DNA of 64,000 bases from Enterovibrio gelatinilyticus (GCF_028683095.1 NZ_JAJUBC010000008.1:1-64000), one strand, 5' to 3'; counted from the stretch's first letter, positions 53,343-62,698 are shown. A program made the numbers and translations. The notes: generated by a model not told the origin, from the letters alone.

Positions 53343-54103
53343 AGCTGCAAGAAATTCAAGACCAGTTCCAAAGCATCGTTTTAAACGAGACATGTCGTGA
53401 CGCTAATTGGGTCAATCAATCAGCACAACGGCTGTCATCTAAAGACCGATTAGCGATATACCACAACGCCTACCGTGTTCGGCTAATTGATGTGTTACGC
53501 GACACCTTTGGGCACACAGTGACCTATCTTGGTGACGACTGGTTCAATCAATTAGCGGCCGATTATGTGCAATCACACCACTCTTGTTACAACAACATTG
53601 GTTTCTATGGTGACGTTTTTCCCGAGTTCTTAGCACAACAGCTTCCCGATGATTTAGAAGTATCCGAGTTGGCAGCATTAGATTGGACGCTTCGACGAGC
53701 CTTTGACGGCGCTGACAGTCCTGTTATGACACTCGAAGATCTACAAGGCATCGCTAGTGCAGAATCGCAAGACGGAACACTAAAAACCGTTCCTACCTTG
53801 TCGGTCACAACGCATCACTTCAATACGCTAGATATTTGGCATGCCATTGATCAAGATGTCGCGCCCCCAGAAGTCGCCCCGCTGCCACAGCAAATCAATG
53901 TACTTGTTTGGCGCAAAGGCCATTCTCCGCACTTTCGTAGTATTAGCTCCATCGAGTCTGCCGCTATTGGTTATGTGTCATCAGGTATGAATTTGAACGA
54001 TTTGGGCGCAAAACTGAGCGCTCAATTCCCTGATACAGACATGTCAGTTGAATTCGGGCAAATGCTCCTTCGCTGGATCAATGATGAAGTGCTTGCGATA
54101 TAG
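53339..54103 (+). CDS. bufC: Bufferin biosynthesis partner, DUF2063/HvfC-type
   Basis: A 254-residue DUF2063 (HvfC/BufC N-terminal domain) protein. The helical N-terminal domain is typical: [57 protein letters not shown]. It probably recruits the precursor to BufB, as such partners do in bufferin and methanobactin pathways. It begins at the end of bufB (ATGA overlap). The transporter-like DoxX gene found in some operons is not present. Confidence 0.92.
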   Translation: MKLQEIQDQFQSIVLNETCRDANWVNQSAQRLSSKDRLAIYHNAYRVRLIDVLRDTFGHTVTYLGDDWFNQLAADYVQSHHSCYNNIGFYGDVFPEFLAQQLPDDLEVSELAALDWTLRRAFDGADSPVMTLEDLQGIASAESQDGTLKTVPTLSVTTHHFNTLDIWHAIDQDVAPPEVAPLPQQINVLVWRKGHSPHFRSISSIESAAIGYVSSGMNLNDLGAKLSAQFPDTDMSVEFGQMLLRWINDEVLAI

Positions 54104-54123
54104 CTATCAAACCCTAAAAGGGT

Positions 54124-54153
54124 GAAATAGCCATTTCAAATAAACGGCTATTT
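54124..54153 (+). terminator. Hairpin after the bufferin operon
   Basis: Stem GAAATAGCC / GGCTATTTC with a 12-nt loop, 20 nt after the bufC stop. It lacks a T run, so termination is uncertain. Confidence 0.45.
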
Positions 54154-54256
54154 CAGCCATCCAACACTCGTCTAGATCTCCAAGCTATACCTTTCGGCTA
54201 ATCACATTGGCGCCATTGATATTCGATTGAAAGCCGAAAAGAGTGTGCTAATCTCT

Positions 54257-54521
54257 AGGGTCTGTTTACCTTTGGTGATGATTTTTGCAGCAGTTTGTGG
54301 GGGCTGTATTCAAGGCAGAGGCTTCGATGTGTAGCTCGCCTACATGAGAAGACGATAACGCAGGAGAAAGAGCCCACAAACGATGCCCAAAGGGTTCTAC
54401 TAAAAGCGTTCTCTGATTTGTTGAGGTGTATCTGCTTAGAATACTAGGTGGCATACACCTCGCCGCGCCTAAAACGCTTTTCGCTAGAACAAAATTTATC
54501 CACCAAAGATCAACATACCCT
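54257..54521. mobile_element. Family B inverted-repeat element, copy 2
   Basis: 265 nt starting AGGGTCTGTTTACC and ending with an inverted copy (GATCAACATACCCT), aligned over its length to copy 1 at 47527-47792 (for example GGCTTCGATGTGTAGCT and ACGCAGGAGAAAG are shared). No ORF of note. Flanks CTAG and CTAA suggest a degenerate CTAG target. It ends 34 nt before the next start codon. Confidence 0.75.
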
Positions 54522-54554
54522 AACAACTTAGCATTCTCTCAGTAAGGAATCATC

Positions 54555-55475
54555 ATGACGACGTCCACCCCTTTTCCAATCGGTACACCAGGACAACCTT
54601 GGGGAGAGGAAGAAAAAGCGCAATGGTTAACGACCACCAACCTTAAGCGCAGCTACAACGATGATGTAATCAGCAAAATTAATGCTCTGAAAGACCGCTT
54701 CGACGTGGCTCAATACGGTGCCTTGTCTTTTGATGAAGCGCGTTACCCTCAGTTTGGTATTCGCAGCCGTGATTTCGATAAAAACAAACCCACCATTTTG
54801 ATCACTGGCGGCGTACACGGTTACGAAACCAGCGGTGTTCATGGTGCATTACAATTCCTAGATACCGAAGCACTGGCATTTACAGAGCACTTCAACTTTA
54901 TCGTTGCACCGTGTATCAGCCCGTGGGGCTATGAAACCATCAACCGATGGAACCCGTACACTGTCGATCCAAACCGCTCGTTTGTTGAGAACAGCCCATC
55001 ACAAGAAGCTGCAAACGTGATGGCGTGGGTTAATGGACTGGGCGTAAAGATCTTCGCGCACATCGATTTACATGAAACGACAGATACCGACGACACTGAA
55101 TTCCGCCCTGCGCTCGCAGCTCGCGATGGCAAAGATTATGAAGAAGATACCGTTCCAGATGGCTTCTACACCGTCGGTGATACCGACAATCCAAACGTTG
55201 ATTTTCAAACTGCCGTTATCGACGAAGTGCGTAAAGTGACCCACATTGCACCGGCTGATGCGACAGGAAAAATCATTGGAACGCCAGTGGAGCAGGAAGG
55301 CGTGATCAATTACCCCGTCAAAGCACTAGGGCTTTGTACTGGTTTCACTGATTGCGAATACTGCACCACCACAGAAGTGTATCCAGACAGCGAAAAGGTG
55401 ACCGACCAAGAATGTAACGATGCACAAGTTGCAGCGGTTCGCGGTGCGCTGAATTACCTACTTGCCGCACGCTAA
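54555..55475 (+). CDS. M14-family metallopeptidase-like protein
   Basis: A 306-residue protein of the M14/succinylglutamate desuccinylase fold. The zinc ligands are GGVHGYETSG (HxxE near residue 94-97) and AHIDLHETTDTD (His near 176), with the FTDCEYCTTTEV region near the end. It could remove amino acids from peptides or cleave an acylated amino acid; the substrate is unknown. SD AAGGAA is upstream. A family B repeat lies between the bufferin operon and this gene, so its promoter must lie in the last 34 nt or within the element. Confidence 0.82.
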   Translation: MTTSTPFPIGTPGQPWGEEEKAQWLTTTNLKRSYNDDVISKINALKDRFDVAQYGALSFDEARYPQFGIRSRDFDKNKPTILITGGVHGYETSGVHGALQFLDTEALAFTEHFNFIVAPCISPWGYETINRWNPYTVDPNRSFVENSPSQEAANVMAWVNGLGVKIFAHIDLHETTDTDDTEFRPALAARDGKDYEEDTVPDGFYTVGDTDNPNVDFQTAVIDEVRKVTHIAPADATGKIIGTPVEQEGVINYPVKALGLCTGFTDCEYCTTTEVYPDSEKVTDQECNDAQVAAVRGALNYLLAAR

Positions 55476-55613
55476 CACCCTTTCATCGCATATCGCCATC
55501 ACTTTCTAGACGCACACCCTTTCCCTATTGTGGGTGTGCACTCTCACCAATGAGACGCTTACCCACCCCTTGTACTCGCTACACTGGCTGTTTATCCAAG
55601 GACGGCGGGAACA

Positions 55614-56015
55614 ATGCCAAAAAATAAAAAAGCATCCCAAATCATACATTTGATGGAAAACTGTGTATTGGTACTGATTTTCCTTGCCACTATCTATGCC
55701 ATTGGCGAAGAAATTTACTTGGTGATTGTTAACCGAACGGTATCAGTAGGTGATTTGCTGCTAATGTTCATTTACCTCGAAGTATTAGCCATGGTTCACA
55801 GCTTTTTCGAGTCTGGAAAAGTACCAGTGAGAATGCCGCTTTACATCGCAATTGTGGCGCTCGCCCGCTATCTCATTTTAGATATGAAGAACATGGACGA
55901 TTGGCGAATTCTTGCCATCACAGTTGCAGGGCTTGTCTTGGCAATTACCGTCTTTGTCATTCGCATTGGGCATATCAAATTCCCCTACCCCAAAGTCCCT
56001 GGTAGCGAAGAATAA
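55614..56015 (+). CDS. psiE: Phosphate-starvation-inducible protein PsiE
   Basis: A 133-residue membrane protein with four hydrophobic segments. The pattern matches PsiE: MENCVLVLIFLATIYAIGEEIYLVI, LLLMFIYLEVLAMVHSFFESGKVPVRMPLYIAIVALARYLIL, ITVFVIRIGHIKFPYP near the C-terminus. PsiE is induced by phosphate starvation in E. coli; the biochemical role is not known. A stem-loop follows directly. No Pho box was located. Confidence 0.88.
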   Translation: MPKNKKASQIIHLMENCVLVLIFLATIYAIGEEIYLVIVNRTVSVGDLLLMFIYLEVLAMVHSFFESGKVPVRMPLYIAIVALARYLILDMKNMDDWRILAITVAGLVLAITVFVIRIGHIKFPYPKVPGSEE

Positions 56016-56021
56016 AAAATC

Positions 56022-56046
56022 AACAGCCACCATTGCGGTGGTTGTT
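56022..56046. terminator. Bidirectional terminator between psiE and the GSH synthetase gene
   Basis: AACAGCCACC / GGTGGTTGTT stem around ATTGC with flanking A and T runs; converging genes share it. Confidence 0.8.
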
Positions 56047-56050
56047 TTGA

Positions 56051-57517
56051 TTAGCCTTTATAGGCCAGAGAATCTAACGCCCCCATGCCGCTGTGCACAC
56101 CACCTTCCGTCACTTGTGATGACTTGCTTCGGATCAGGTAGCCCGCGTAACCTCCACTATCGAGCGCTGGTTCGCCATCAATATGAACAGTGAACAATCC
56201 AATCTCACTGATCAGATCGTCAATGACATATATCTCTCCTTTTCGTACCACATAAGCTGCCTGTGAACGTGGCAAAGGATGCAATCTACGCATCAAGGAC
56301 CACGCTTCATATTCATTCGGATCCAACGCCGTTAGCTTGGTGTGTATATTTTCACCGAATACGCAGTGACCCCCTCCTTCGCCTTGGTTTTTCAATACCC
56401 ACTCATCAAGGGGACGCTGTTTAATCCACTCTGCACTTTGCTCATCCACGGCAATCATATCGCCCAGTAAATACTTCACTTCCTGCGCTTCCGATTCGGT
56501 CAAACCAAAACGCGTTAATGATTCAGCAGGCGCCGATGACAGCAACATTTGCAGACGTTTGCTTGTCGCCAACTGTTGACTGACCGTTGCATTCACCGCC
56601 ACACGATGTTTTTCAATCATCACACGGGTTTGCGCTAAGGCTTCACAACACGCTTTATCAACAATGTCATGGGCCACATAATCACTAAACTGATAACCAG
56701 CACGAAGGTACACACAATCAATACTACCAATGCCCTCTAACATCAGACGTCGATTGTCTCCTGTCGACAACCCGTCGTAGAGCTCTCTGAATGTTCGACG
56801 CACGGTACGAATTCCTTTGGCTTGCAGCGCGTGCTCAAGCAAATGCTGATCATAAACGTTGTCTTCACGATCTTGCACCACCATAAGAAACGTTGGTGCG
56901 CCTGCATCTGAAAACTCATGTTTGATCTTCCATGTCGATGCCGCGATACCTTCCGCCAATCCATTCAACGCACTATTGGGGATAGGCTCACCCACTTCAC
57001 TACCTGACCATTCAGCGTAAGGCGAAGGCCATTGCGTACACAAATAGCGATGCAGTTCATGAATGCGTTGACCAAATGGCCCCATACCTGCGGCAATACC
57101 GTTAAACTCAATCAATTTAGGACCAAGCGTGGCGTCATCCATAAAATCGCTACGCATGATCAGCAAAGGCAAGCATGTCTGTCCGTTCACACCACTGTTT
57201 TCTACTCGACTATTTTCTGCGTGGCTATGAATATTTTCAGCCATACGCAAAAGCGCTTTAAAGAACACATTGCCCGCCGTAATGGGGCTAATGGCTTCAA
57301 CCAGAAACGCATGATCTTGCGATACCGCATGAACTAGCTTTCCAAGCAGATGAACAGACGACTTGAGCCTCTCAAATCGAGCGCTTTCGATGACGGTTGG
57401 CGTTAATGTAAATGCAGGGTGTCTTGCTGAATCATCCGTCTGTTTTAGTGCCATACCATGAGTTAACGCCCACTCAACCGCTTCATTCTTGGCTTTTTCT
57501 GTATTTTTATAGGCCAT
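56051..57517 (-). CDS. Eukaryotic-type glutathione synthetase
   Basis: About 488 residues from the ATG at 57517 (AAGGAAA upstream). The sequence follows the eukaryotic glutathione synthetase family, not bacterial GshB: LIEFNGIAAGMGPFGQRIHELHRYL (substrate-binding region), YLRAGYQFSDY, LKNQGEGGGHCVFGENI (ATP-grasp glycine-rich loop) and the C-terminal ISEIGLFTVHIDG...LLRSK-like GGYAGYLIRSKSSQVTEGGVHSGMG block. It would join gamma-glutamylcysteine and glycine with ATP in the cytoplasm. No gshA partner is next to it. The origin is probably by ancient transfer; a related ligase activity is possible. Confidence 0.85.
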   Translation of the reverse strand: MAYKNTEKAKNEAVEWALTHGMALKQTDDSARHPAFTLTPTVIESARFERLKSSVHLLGKLVHAVSQDHAFLVEAISPITAGNVFFKALLRMAENIHSHAENSRVENSGVNGQTCLPLLIMRSDFMDDATLGPKLIEFNGIAAGMGPFGQRIHELHRYLCTQWPSPYAEWSGSEVGEPIPNSALNGLAEGIAASTWKIKHEFSDAGAPTFLMVVQDREDNVYDQHLLEHALQAKGIRTVRRTFRELYDGLSTGDNRRLMLEGIGSIDCVYLRAGYQFSDYVAHDIVDKACCEALAQTRVMIEKHRVAVNATVSQQLATSKRLQMLLSSAPAESLTRFGLTESEAQEVKYLLGDMIAVDEQSAEWIKQRPLDEWVLKNQGEGGGHCVFGENIHTKLTALDPNEYEAWSLMRRLHPLPRSQAAYVVRKGEIYVIDDLISEIGLFTVHIDGEPALDSGGYAGYLIRSKSSQVTEGGVHSGMGALDSLAYKG

Positions 57518-57751
57518 GTCAGTTTCCTTTATCACTCAATCACATCGCTCGCATTTCAATTTAAGTCCACATCGCCTGATGTTTATGACTCTTTACCGCG
57601 AATCTCGTCATTCCCGGGCTCATTTGAAGAGGCCTGCACCAATCACTCATTTACCGAATAGGGGTGAACACAAATTTAACATTCGAGATGTCTATCATTT
57701 CCTCAACATTTTAACTGTCTTACACTGGCGTCAAATTGTTAAGGAGATGAT

Positions 57752-58204
57752 ATGGCTGAGAAATTTATTGCTTGGGGAAAGATTTTCGAATCTGGCGTCG
57801 AAGAAATTGATAACGAACACAAAATGCTGTTCCACATCGCAAATCAGTTCTATGACAATATTCGCCGCGGTGACGATGATGCCGTTGTGTTTGAAACCCT
57901 CAATAAATTGATTCGCTATGCCGAAACCCACTTCCGCCGCGAAGAAAACATGCTGGTTGAAATCGGCTATCCCGAAGAAAAAGCTCTGCGCCATAAGGCC
58001 CACCATCAAAAACTGATCAATCAAATCTTTGAAGTCTATGAAACGCAGTTTGAAGTCATTAACGATCGCATTGTTGACCAGCCCGACAAAGTAAAAGCGT
58101 TCCTCACCGATTGGCTGATTATGCATATTCTGACGGAAGACAGGGATTACTTCCGACATATCGAAGAGCAATCTCTCATGTCAGTGGAAGATGCAAACCC
58201 ATAG
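57752..58204 (+). CDS. Bacteriohemerythrin
   Basis: A 150-residue bacteriohemerythrin. The di-iron ligands appear in order: EIDNEHKMLFHIANQFYDNI (His plus), LIRYAETHFRREENML (H and E), HKAHHQKLI and LMHILTEDRDYF. It would bind oxygen or sense redox in the cytoplasm as a four-helix bundle. SD AAGGAG 8 nt upstream. The downstream 275-nt region has tandem short repeats and a hairpin but no gene. Confidence 0.9.
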   Translation: MAEKFIAWGKIFESGVEEIDNEHKMLFHIANQFYDNIRRGDDDAVVFETLNKLIRYAETHFRREENMLVEIGYPEEKALRHKAHHQKLINQIFEVYETQFEVINDRIVDQPDKVKAFLTDWLIMHILTEDRDYFRHIEEQSLMSVEDANP

Positions 58205-58225
58205 CGGGGCATTGTAACAAACTGA

Positions 58226-58285
58226 CTAACGAGCTAACGAGCTAACGAGCTAACGAGCTAACGAACAACACATGACATGACATGA
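58226..58285. repeat. Short tandem repeats: CTAACGAG units and CATGA units
   Basis: Four perfect copies of CTAACGAG (58226-58257) plus a degenerate fifth (58258-58265), then three CATGA copies (58271-58285). They lie after the bacteriohemerythrin stop. Slippage-prone microsatellite; the function is unknown. Confidence 0.9.
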
Positions 58286-58478
58286 CAAACAGTGGACGCT
58301 TTTTGACAACTCAAGGGGACAAAATAAGGACAAGATGTGTCTTAGCAAAAGGCGACGTCTTACTATGACACTCCTGTCTAATTGGCGGGTGCACAGACAA
58401 GAAACGCCGATGCCGAGCAAGGCAGTGGTTTGCTCGTCACCGGCGTGTCATGTTGCACTTTTTACGTGTTGATCAGTT

Positions 58479-59150
58479 CTATTTAAGAAGCGCGACCATA
58501 GCCTCACCGACACCGTGAGCACTTGCTGGGTTTTGGCCTGTTACCAGACGTCCGTCAGCAATAACATGCACGCCCCAAGGCTGGATTTTGCTAAATTTCG
58601 CCGCTTTACGCGCCAGCGACTCTTCCAATAGGAAAGGAATATCGTTAATGGTACCAAAATCAACTTCTTCTTCACGAGTAAAACCTGTTACAGCTTTGTC
58701 TGCAATTAAGGGCTGTCCATTACTCAAGGTAATAGGAAGCAGAGCCGCTGGGCCGTGGCACACTGAGCCAATCACGCCGCCTTTTTCGTAGAGCGTTGCT
58801 GCTAGACTTGCTGTCAAAGCATGCTCGGCCAAATCAGAAAGCAAACCAAACCCACCTGGATAGAAAATGGCATCGTATTCGTCGATGTTAAGCTGACTCA
58901 CGGGAATGGTATTGTTCACACGAGATTGAAACTCAGCGTCATTAAAAATGCGCGCGTTTACCTCATCACCTTCTACAATTTCGCCATAAAAAGGCACAGC
59001 GCCGCCATTGATGGAGGCAACGTCGTAGCTGAAACCCGCATGTAAAAATGCATCCAATGCGTGAGTCATCTCAGGGGCGTACGTGCCGTTCGCTTGATCA
59101 GTTGTACCCAGCGTGGCGTGATTCGTAACGATGATAAGAACCTTTTTCAT
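58479..59150 (-). CDS. DJ-1/PfpI-family (type 1 glutamine amidotransferase-like) protein
   Basis: A 223-residue DJ-1/PfpI superfamily protein of the Hsp31-like group. The nucleophile elbow is GSVCHGPAALL (Cys near residue 130), preceded by AIFYPGGFGLLSDL and followed by TGFTREEEVDF. Members may act as chaperones, glyoxalases or deglycases. The order and an N-terminal VLIIVTNHATLG fit the family. It is divergent from a LysR gene, which probably controls it. A GAGCAA/TTGCTC stem lies downstream of its stop. Confidence 0.85.
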   Translation of the reverse strand: MKKVLIIVTNHATLGTTDQANGTYAPEMTHALDAFLHAGFSYDVASINGGAVPFYGEIVEGDEVNARIFNDAEFQSRVNNTIPVSQLNIDEYDAIFYPGGFGLLSDLAEHALTASLAATLYEKGGVIGSVCHGPAALLPITLSNGQPLIADKAVTGFTREEEVDFGTINDIPFLLEESLARKAAKFSKIQPWGVHVIADGRLVTGQNPASAHGVGEAMVALLK

Positions 59151-59281
59151 AACCTAATCCTTTTGATGCGAATCGACTTGGAGAAAAGTAAGCCGTTCGA
59201 TACCCACCATTCTATGCTTTCGCCAAATGGGTGATAATCCGTTAAAATGAAAAACCGTCTTTGCTATATGGCAATAATAAA

Positions 59282-60175
59282 ATGAATCTTCACTCTCTCA
59301 GTTTTGATGGCATTGTTGAATTCGTGACTGTGGCTGAAACCAAAGGATTTAGCGAAGCAGCGCGCCGTTTAAACTGTTCTGTCAGCCATGTATCTCGCCA
59401 AGTCTCTCGTCTAGAACAGCGACTTGGCACCGCCCTATTTGCACGATCCACACGCTCGGTAAAACTGACAGAGACTGGTCAGCAGTATTATCATCAATGC
59501 CAAGAACTAGTGAGCGGGCTTGATCAAGCCAATGAGATGGTGACAGGGACGCAGTTTGATTTACAAGGTACGCTGCGCATCAGCATGGCAGGGTCGTTTG
59601 CAGAGCAATTCGTTGCTCCCGCACTAGTGGAATTTGCCAAGCAACATCCAAAGCTGACAGTCGAAGTAGATTTCAGCACACGACATGTCAATTTTGTGGA
59701 AGACGGTATCGACTTCGCGATTCGCTATGGACGATTGCAAGATTCTGGGTTGGTAGCGAGAAAGCTCGCTGATCGTAGCTTAATGGCAGTGGCATCACCG
59801 AATTATCTTTCGGAACATGGCGAGCCACAGCATCCTAAAGCGTTGGCGCAGCATTCATGCTTAATCACCAACAACGATACATGGTTATTTGAGCATGAAG
59901 GCAAAGAAATACCCGTGAAGGTATCAGGGCGTTTCCGGTGCAACAATGCCAACGCACTGGTGGAAGCGTGTAAAGGCGGGCTGGGGATTGGTTACATGCC
60001 AAAAAGCAGTTTTCAAAACGCAGTCAAAGATGGCGACTTGGTTCCTGTCCTCACACCATATTGGACACAGAAAATCACCTCATGGGTGGTGTATCAAAAC
60101 CGTAAGTTCTTACCGCTCAAAGCGCGTCTCGCTATCGATCATTTGCTGACACACTTTGCGGGGTGGCAAGAGTAA
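59282..60175 (+). CDS. LysR-type regulator next to the DJ-1 gene
   Basis: About 297 residues from the ATG at 59282 (TTG at 59261 is in frame). HTH at residues 5-62 (VEFVTVAETKGFSEAARRLNCSVSHVSRQVSRLEQRLG in parts) and a full effector domain. It resembles regulators of quinone or oxidative-stress enzymes that lie beside DJ-1/PfpI genes. The divergent promoter region of about 130 nt (59151-59281) should hold its operator; none was assigned. Confidence 0.87.
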   Translation: MNLHSLSFDGIVEFVTVAETKGFSEAARRLNCSVSHVSRQVSRLEQRLGTALFARSTRSVKLTETGQQYYHQCQELVSGLDQANEMVTGTQFDLQGTLRISMAGSFAEQFVAPALVEFAKQHPKLTVEVDFSTRHVNFVEDGIDFAIRYGRLQDSGLVARKLADRSLMAVASPNYLSEHGEPQHPKALAQHSCLITNNDTWLFEHEGKEIPVKVSGRFRCNNANALVEACKGGLGIGYMPKSSFQNAVKDGDLVPVLTPYWTQKITSWVVYQNRKFLPLKARLAIDHLLTHFAGWQE

Positions 60176-60491
60176 TGGGATTTCATTTTCAAGCCACATT
60201 TTTCAGAGGCTGATTAATTGATGCTTGTCTTAACAAAGTATTCCTTTTTGATCTCTTCATCGCTCTGTTTTTCGCTCAATTCTTTATTTTACGCTTTGCT
60301 TCTGCCCACCTTGGTCAGTCCATTGTTTACTGTGGTCTGCGACAGCTTTCTCTTTCCTTTGTCACAAAACTGCGGCTATACCGTACAGCTTCTTCTTTAA
60401 TCAATATATTTTGTAGGGATAACTCAGCGCCCTATTTTGGTTTCATGCCAGTAGAGGTTGCAATAACAAGGACAGAGAGCAGGAGTACCCA
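60176..60491. other. 316-nt region upstream of trpB, no gene supported
   Basis: A 60-codon hydrophobic open frame from 60218 has no strong SD. I see no TrpR box or attenuator with certainty. The SD AGGAG for trpB is at about 60482-60486. Confidence 0.45.
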
Positions 60492-61715
60492 ATGCAAAAT
60501 TCCTTTGACCAAAAACTGCCTGATTCACAAGGATATTTCGGTGAGTATGGTGGAAGCTTTATCCCACCAGAGTTGGAATCCATCATGGCTGAAATTGCTG
60601 CAGCTTATGATGAGTGCCGTAAAGACCCTTCTTTCAGAGCTGAACTAGCTCGCCTATATAAGCACTATGTTGGCCGGCCGAGTCCTATCTTTCATGCAGA
60701 AAACCTTTCTACAAAATACGGCGCTGATATCTACCTGAAACGTGAAGATCTCAACCACACTGGCGCACACAAAATTAACCACTGTTTAGGTGAAGCCCTT
60801 CTGGCAAAGAAAATGGGTAAAAAGAAACTCATCGCCGAAACAGGCGCCGGCCAGCATGGTGTTGCTCTCGCAACGGCTGCGGCGCTAGTAGGGCTGGAAT
60901 GCGATATTTACATGGGAGAAGTGGATATCCAGAAAGAGCACCCAAATGTGGTACGCATGCGTATTCTTGGTGCCAATGTTATTCCCGCGGTTCATGGCCG
61001 TAAAACACTTAAAGAAGCGGTTGATGCTGCATTTGAAGCTTATATGAAAGACCCAATTACGCAAATCTATGCCATCGGGTCTGTGGTGGGTCCGCACCCT
61101 TTCCCTATGATGGTTCGTGACTTTCAATCAATCATTGGCAATGAAGCAAAAGTGCAATTCAAGGAGATGGCAGGTGGCCTGCCCGACAACCTTGTTGCCT
61201 GTGTTGGAGGGGGCTCAAATGCCATGGGCTTGTTCACTGCATTTCTTGAAGATGATGAAGTTGCAATCCACGGTGCAGAACCAGCGGGTCGTTCATTGAA
61301 CCTAGTAGGGGAACATGCTGCAACATTGACCCTGGGTGAACCAGGAATTATGCATGGTTTTAAGTCATACATGCTCAAAGACGACAAAGGCGAACCCCAA
61401 GAAGTGCACTCGGTTGCGAGCGGACTAGACTATCCCTCAGTAGGACCTCAGCACAGCTATCTAAAAGACAGTGGGCGAGTAAACTACGGTACAGTCAGTG
61501 ATGATGAAGCGATTGATGCATTTTTCGAGTTGTCTCGATTGGAAGGAATCATTCCGGCTATCGAATCAGCTCATGCCGTCGCCTATGCGATTAAACTCGC
61601 TAAACGAGGCGAAAAAGGGTCGATATTAATCAACCTTTCTGGTCGAGGTGATAAAGATATCGATTTTGTTGTCGAGAATTACGGTAAGAAATACGGCATT
61701 GAATCGCTGGTTTGA
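60492..61715 (+). CDS. trpB: Tryptophan synthase beta chain, solo
   Basis: A 407-residue Trp[15 protein letters not shown] at the start, the pyridoxal-phosphate lysine in HTGAHKINH near residue 95, [10 protein letters not shown] near 118-127, [13 protein letters not shown] near 200 and [10 protein letters not shown] near 240, GAEPAGRS near 262. It joins indole (or scavenged indole) and serine to tryptophan with pyridoxal phosphate. It is a full-length TrpB1-type enzyme, but no trpA or other trp gene is nearby, so it is a solo copy probably used to salvage indole, or a duplicate. A terminator follows. Confidence 0.92.
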   Translation: MQNSFDQKLPDSQGYFGEYGGSFIPPELESIMAEIAAAYDECRKDPSFRAELARLYKHYVGRPSPIFHAENLSTKYGADIYLKREDLNHTGAHKINHCLGEALLAKKMGKKKLIAETGAGQHGVALATAAALVGLECDIYMGEVDIQKEHPNVVRMRILGANVIPAVHGRKTLKEAVDAAFEAYMKDPITQIYAIGSVVGPHPFPMMVRDFQSIIGNEAKVQFKEMAGGLPDNLVACVGGGSNAMGLFTAFLEDDEVAIHGAEPAGRSLNLVGEHAATLTLGEPGIMHGFKSYMLKDDKGEPQEVHSVASGLDYPSVGPQHSYLKDSGRVNYGTVSDDEAIDAFFELSRLEGIIPAIESAHAVAYAIKLAKRGEKGSILINLSGRGDKDIDFVVENYGKKYGIESLV

Positions 61716-61736
61716 TTTTGACTGCGTAACAACATC

Positions 61737-61764
61737 AACGCTCACGGGCAAGTGGGCGTTTTTA
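61737..61764 (+). terminator. Terminator after trpB
   Basis: Stem AACGCTCAC / GTGGGCGTT with loop GGGCAA (one G-T pair), followed by TTT. Confidence 0.75.
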
Positions 61765-61846
61765 GCGAGAATGAGCTTGACGGCTTCTTCACTTCAAACC
61801 TTCTATACTTTGCCTGATGAGATATTTGAGGTTGTGATATCACGCC

Positions 61847-62656
61847 ATGCTGACAGATATTAACTACCACCCCATTCAAGGAAGTGTGTTGCAAGACCAA
61901 GGTTATATAACCTTGTCCCCTGCTGCGCCTCTTAGCCATTGGGTGCATAGTTATTGGCAGTTGAATGTACCGTTGGGCCGCCATTGCTATCGAAGCATGC
62001 CTGATAATTGCGTTGATGTGATTGCGAACCTGCATGATGCAGAAGACATATTCATCGTGACACCATACTCATCAGCAATGTCATTCGAGCTTTCAGGGCC
62101 TGAAGCCTATTTCGGTATCCGATTTCAATTGCTCGGACACAAGGTTGTTGTTTCAACGCCGCTTGAAAACTGGGAAATGTTGCTATCCACTGACACACGA
62201 AAAGCCGATGTCATCCCGCCGAGGGTATTAAACGCAATTCGAGAATCTATTACATTTAACCTCTCGTTTGAGGAACGCTGCCATCATGTGTCGGCTTCTT
62301 TGCTGAACGCAGCAAGACAACCCAACATAGATCATCGTCTCGCACGCTTTATCCGCTACTGTCACCACAATATTTCATCAAACATCGTCCTTTCTGACAG
62401 AACATGTTCTGAGTTTGGGTTATCAGCACGACAGCTTCGCAGACTGACTCAGCTTCAGTTTGGTCTTTCACCACGAGAATTTGCGAGAGTCATGCGATTT
62501 CAACACACACTAGATGCGATCAAGCGCAATCCGAATGGCGCTTCATGGGCAGACAATTACTACGATCAATCTCACTTCATCCGAGAGTTTAAGCGCATGT
62601 CTGGCTCAACACCTAGCGAACTGTTTAATTTGTCCGTTTTGTACAATATCGACTAG
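61847..62656 (+). CDS. AraC-family regulator (DUF6597-type N-terminus)
   Basis: A 269-residue AraC protein. The N-terminal 150 residues resemble a DUF6597-type sensor domain (SHWVHSYWQL, PDNCVDVIANL); the C-terminal AraC HTH pair occupies about 165-262 (CSEFGLSARQLRRLTQLQFGLSPREFARVMRF in parts, ADNYYDQSHFIREFKRMSGSTPSE). It is followed 42 nt later by the VOC gene on the same strand and may regulate it. Confidence 0.85.
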   Translation: MLTDINYHPIQGSVLQDQGYITLSPAAPLSHWVHSYWQLNVPLGRHCYRSMPDNCVDVIANLHDAEDIFIVTPYSSAMSFELSGPEAYFGIRFQLLGHKVVVSTPLENWEMLLSTDTRKADVIPPRVLNAIRESITFNLSFEERCHHVSASLLNAARQPNIDHRLARFIRYCHHNISSNIVLSDRTCSEFGLSARQLRRLTQLQFGLSPREFARVMRFQHTLDAIKRNPNGASWADNYYDQSHFIREFKRMSGSTPSELFNLSVLYNID

Positions 62657-62698
62657 CCCCTACCGCAGATACTCGTCGAACGTTATTCAATAAGGACA

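Noticed and set aside
60218-60400. 60-codon hydrophobic frame upstream of trpB
   Set aside because: Its first codon is TTG, the nearest SD-like site is too far from the ATG at 60221, and the composition is that of chance T-rich DNA.
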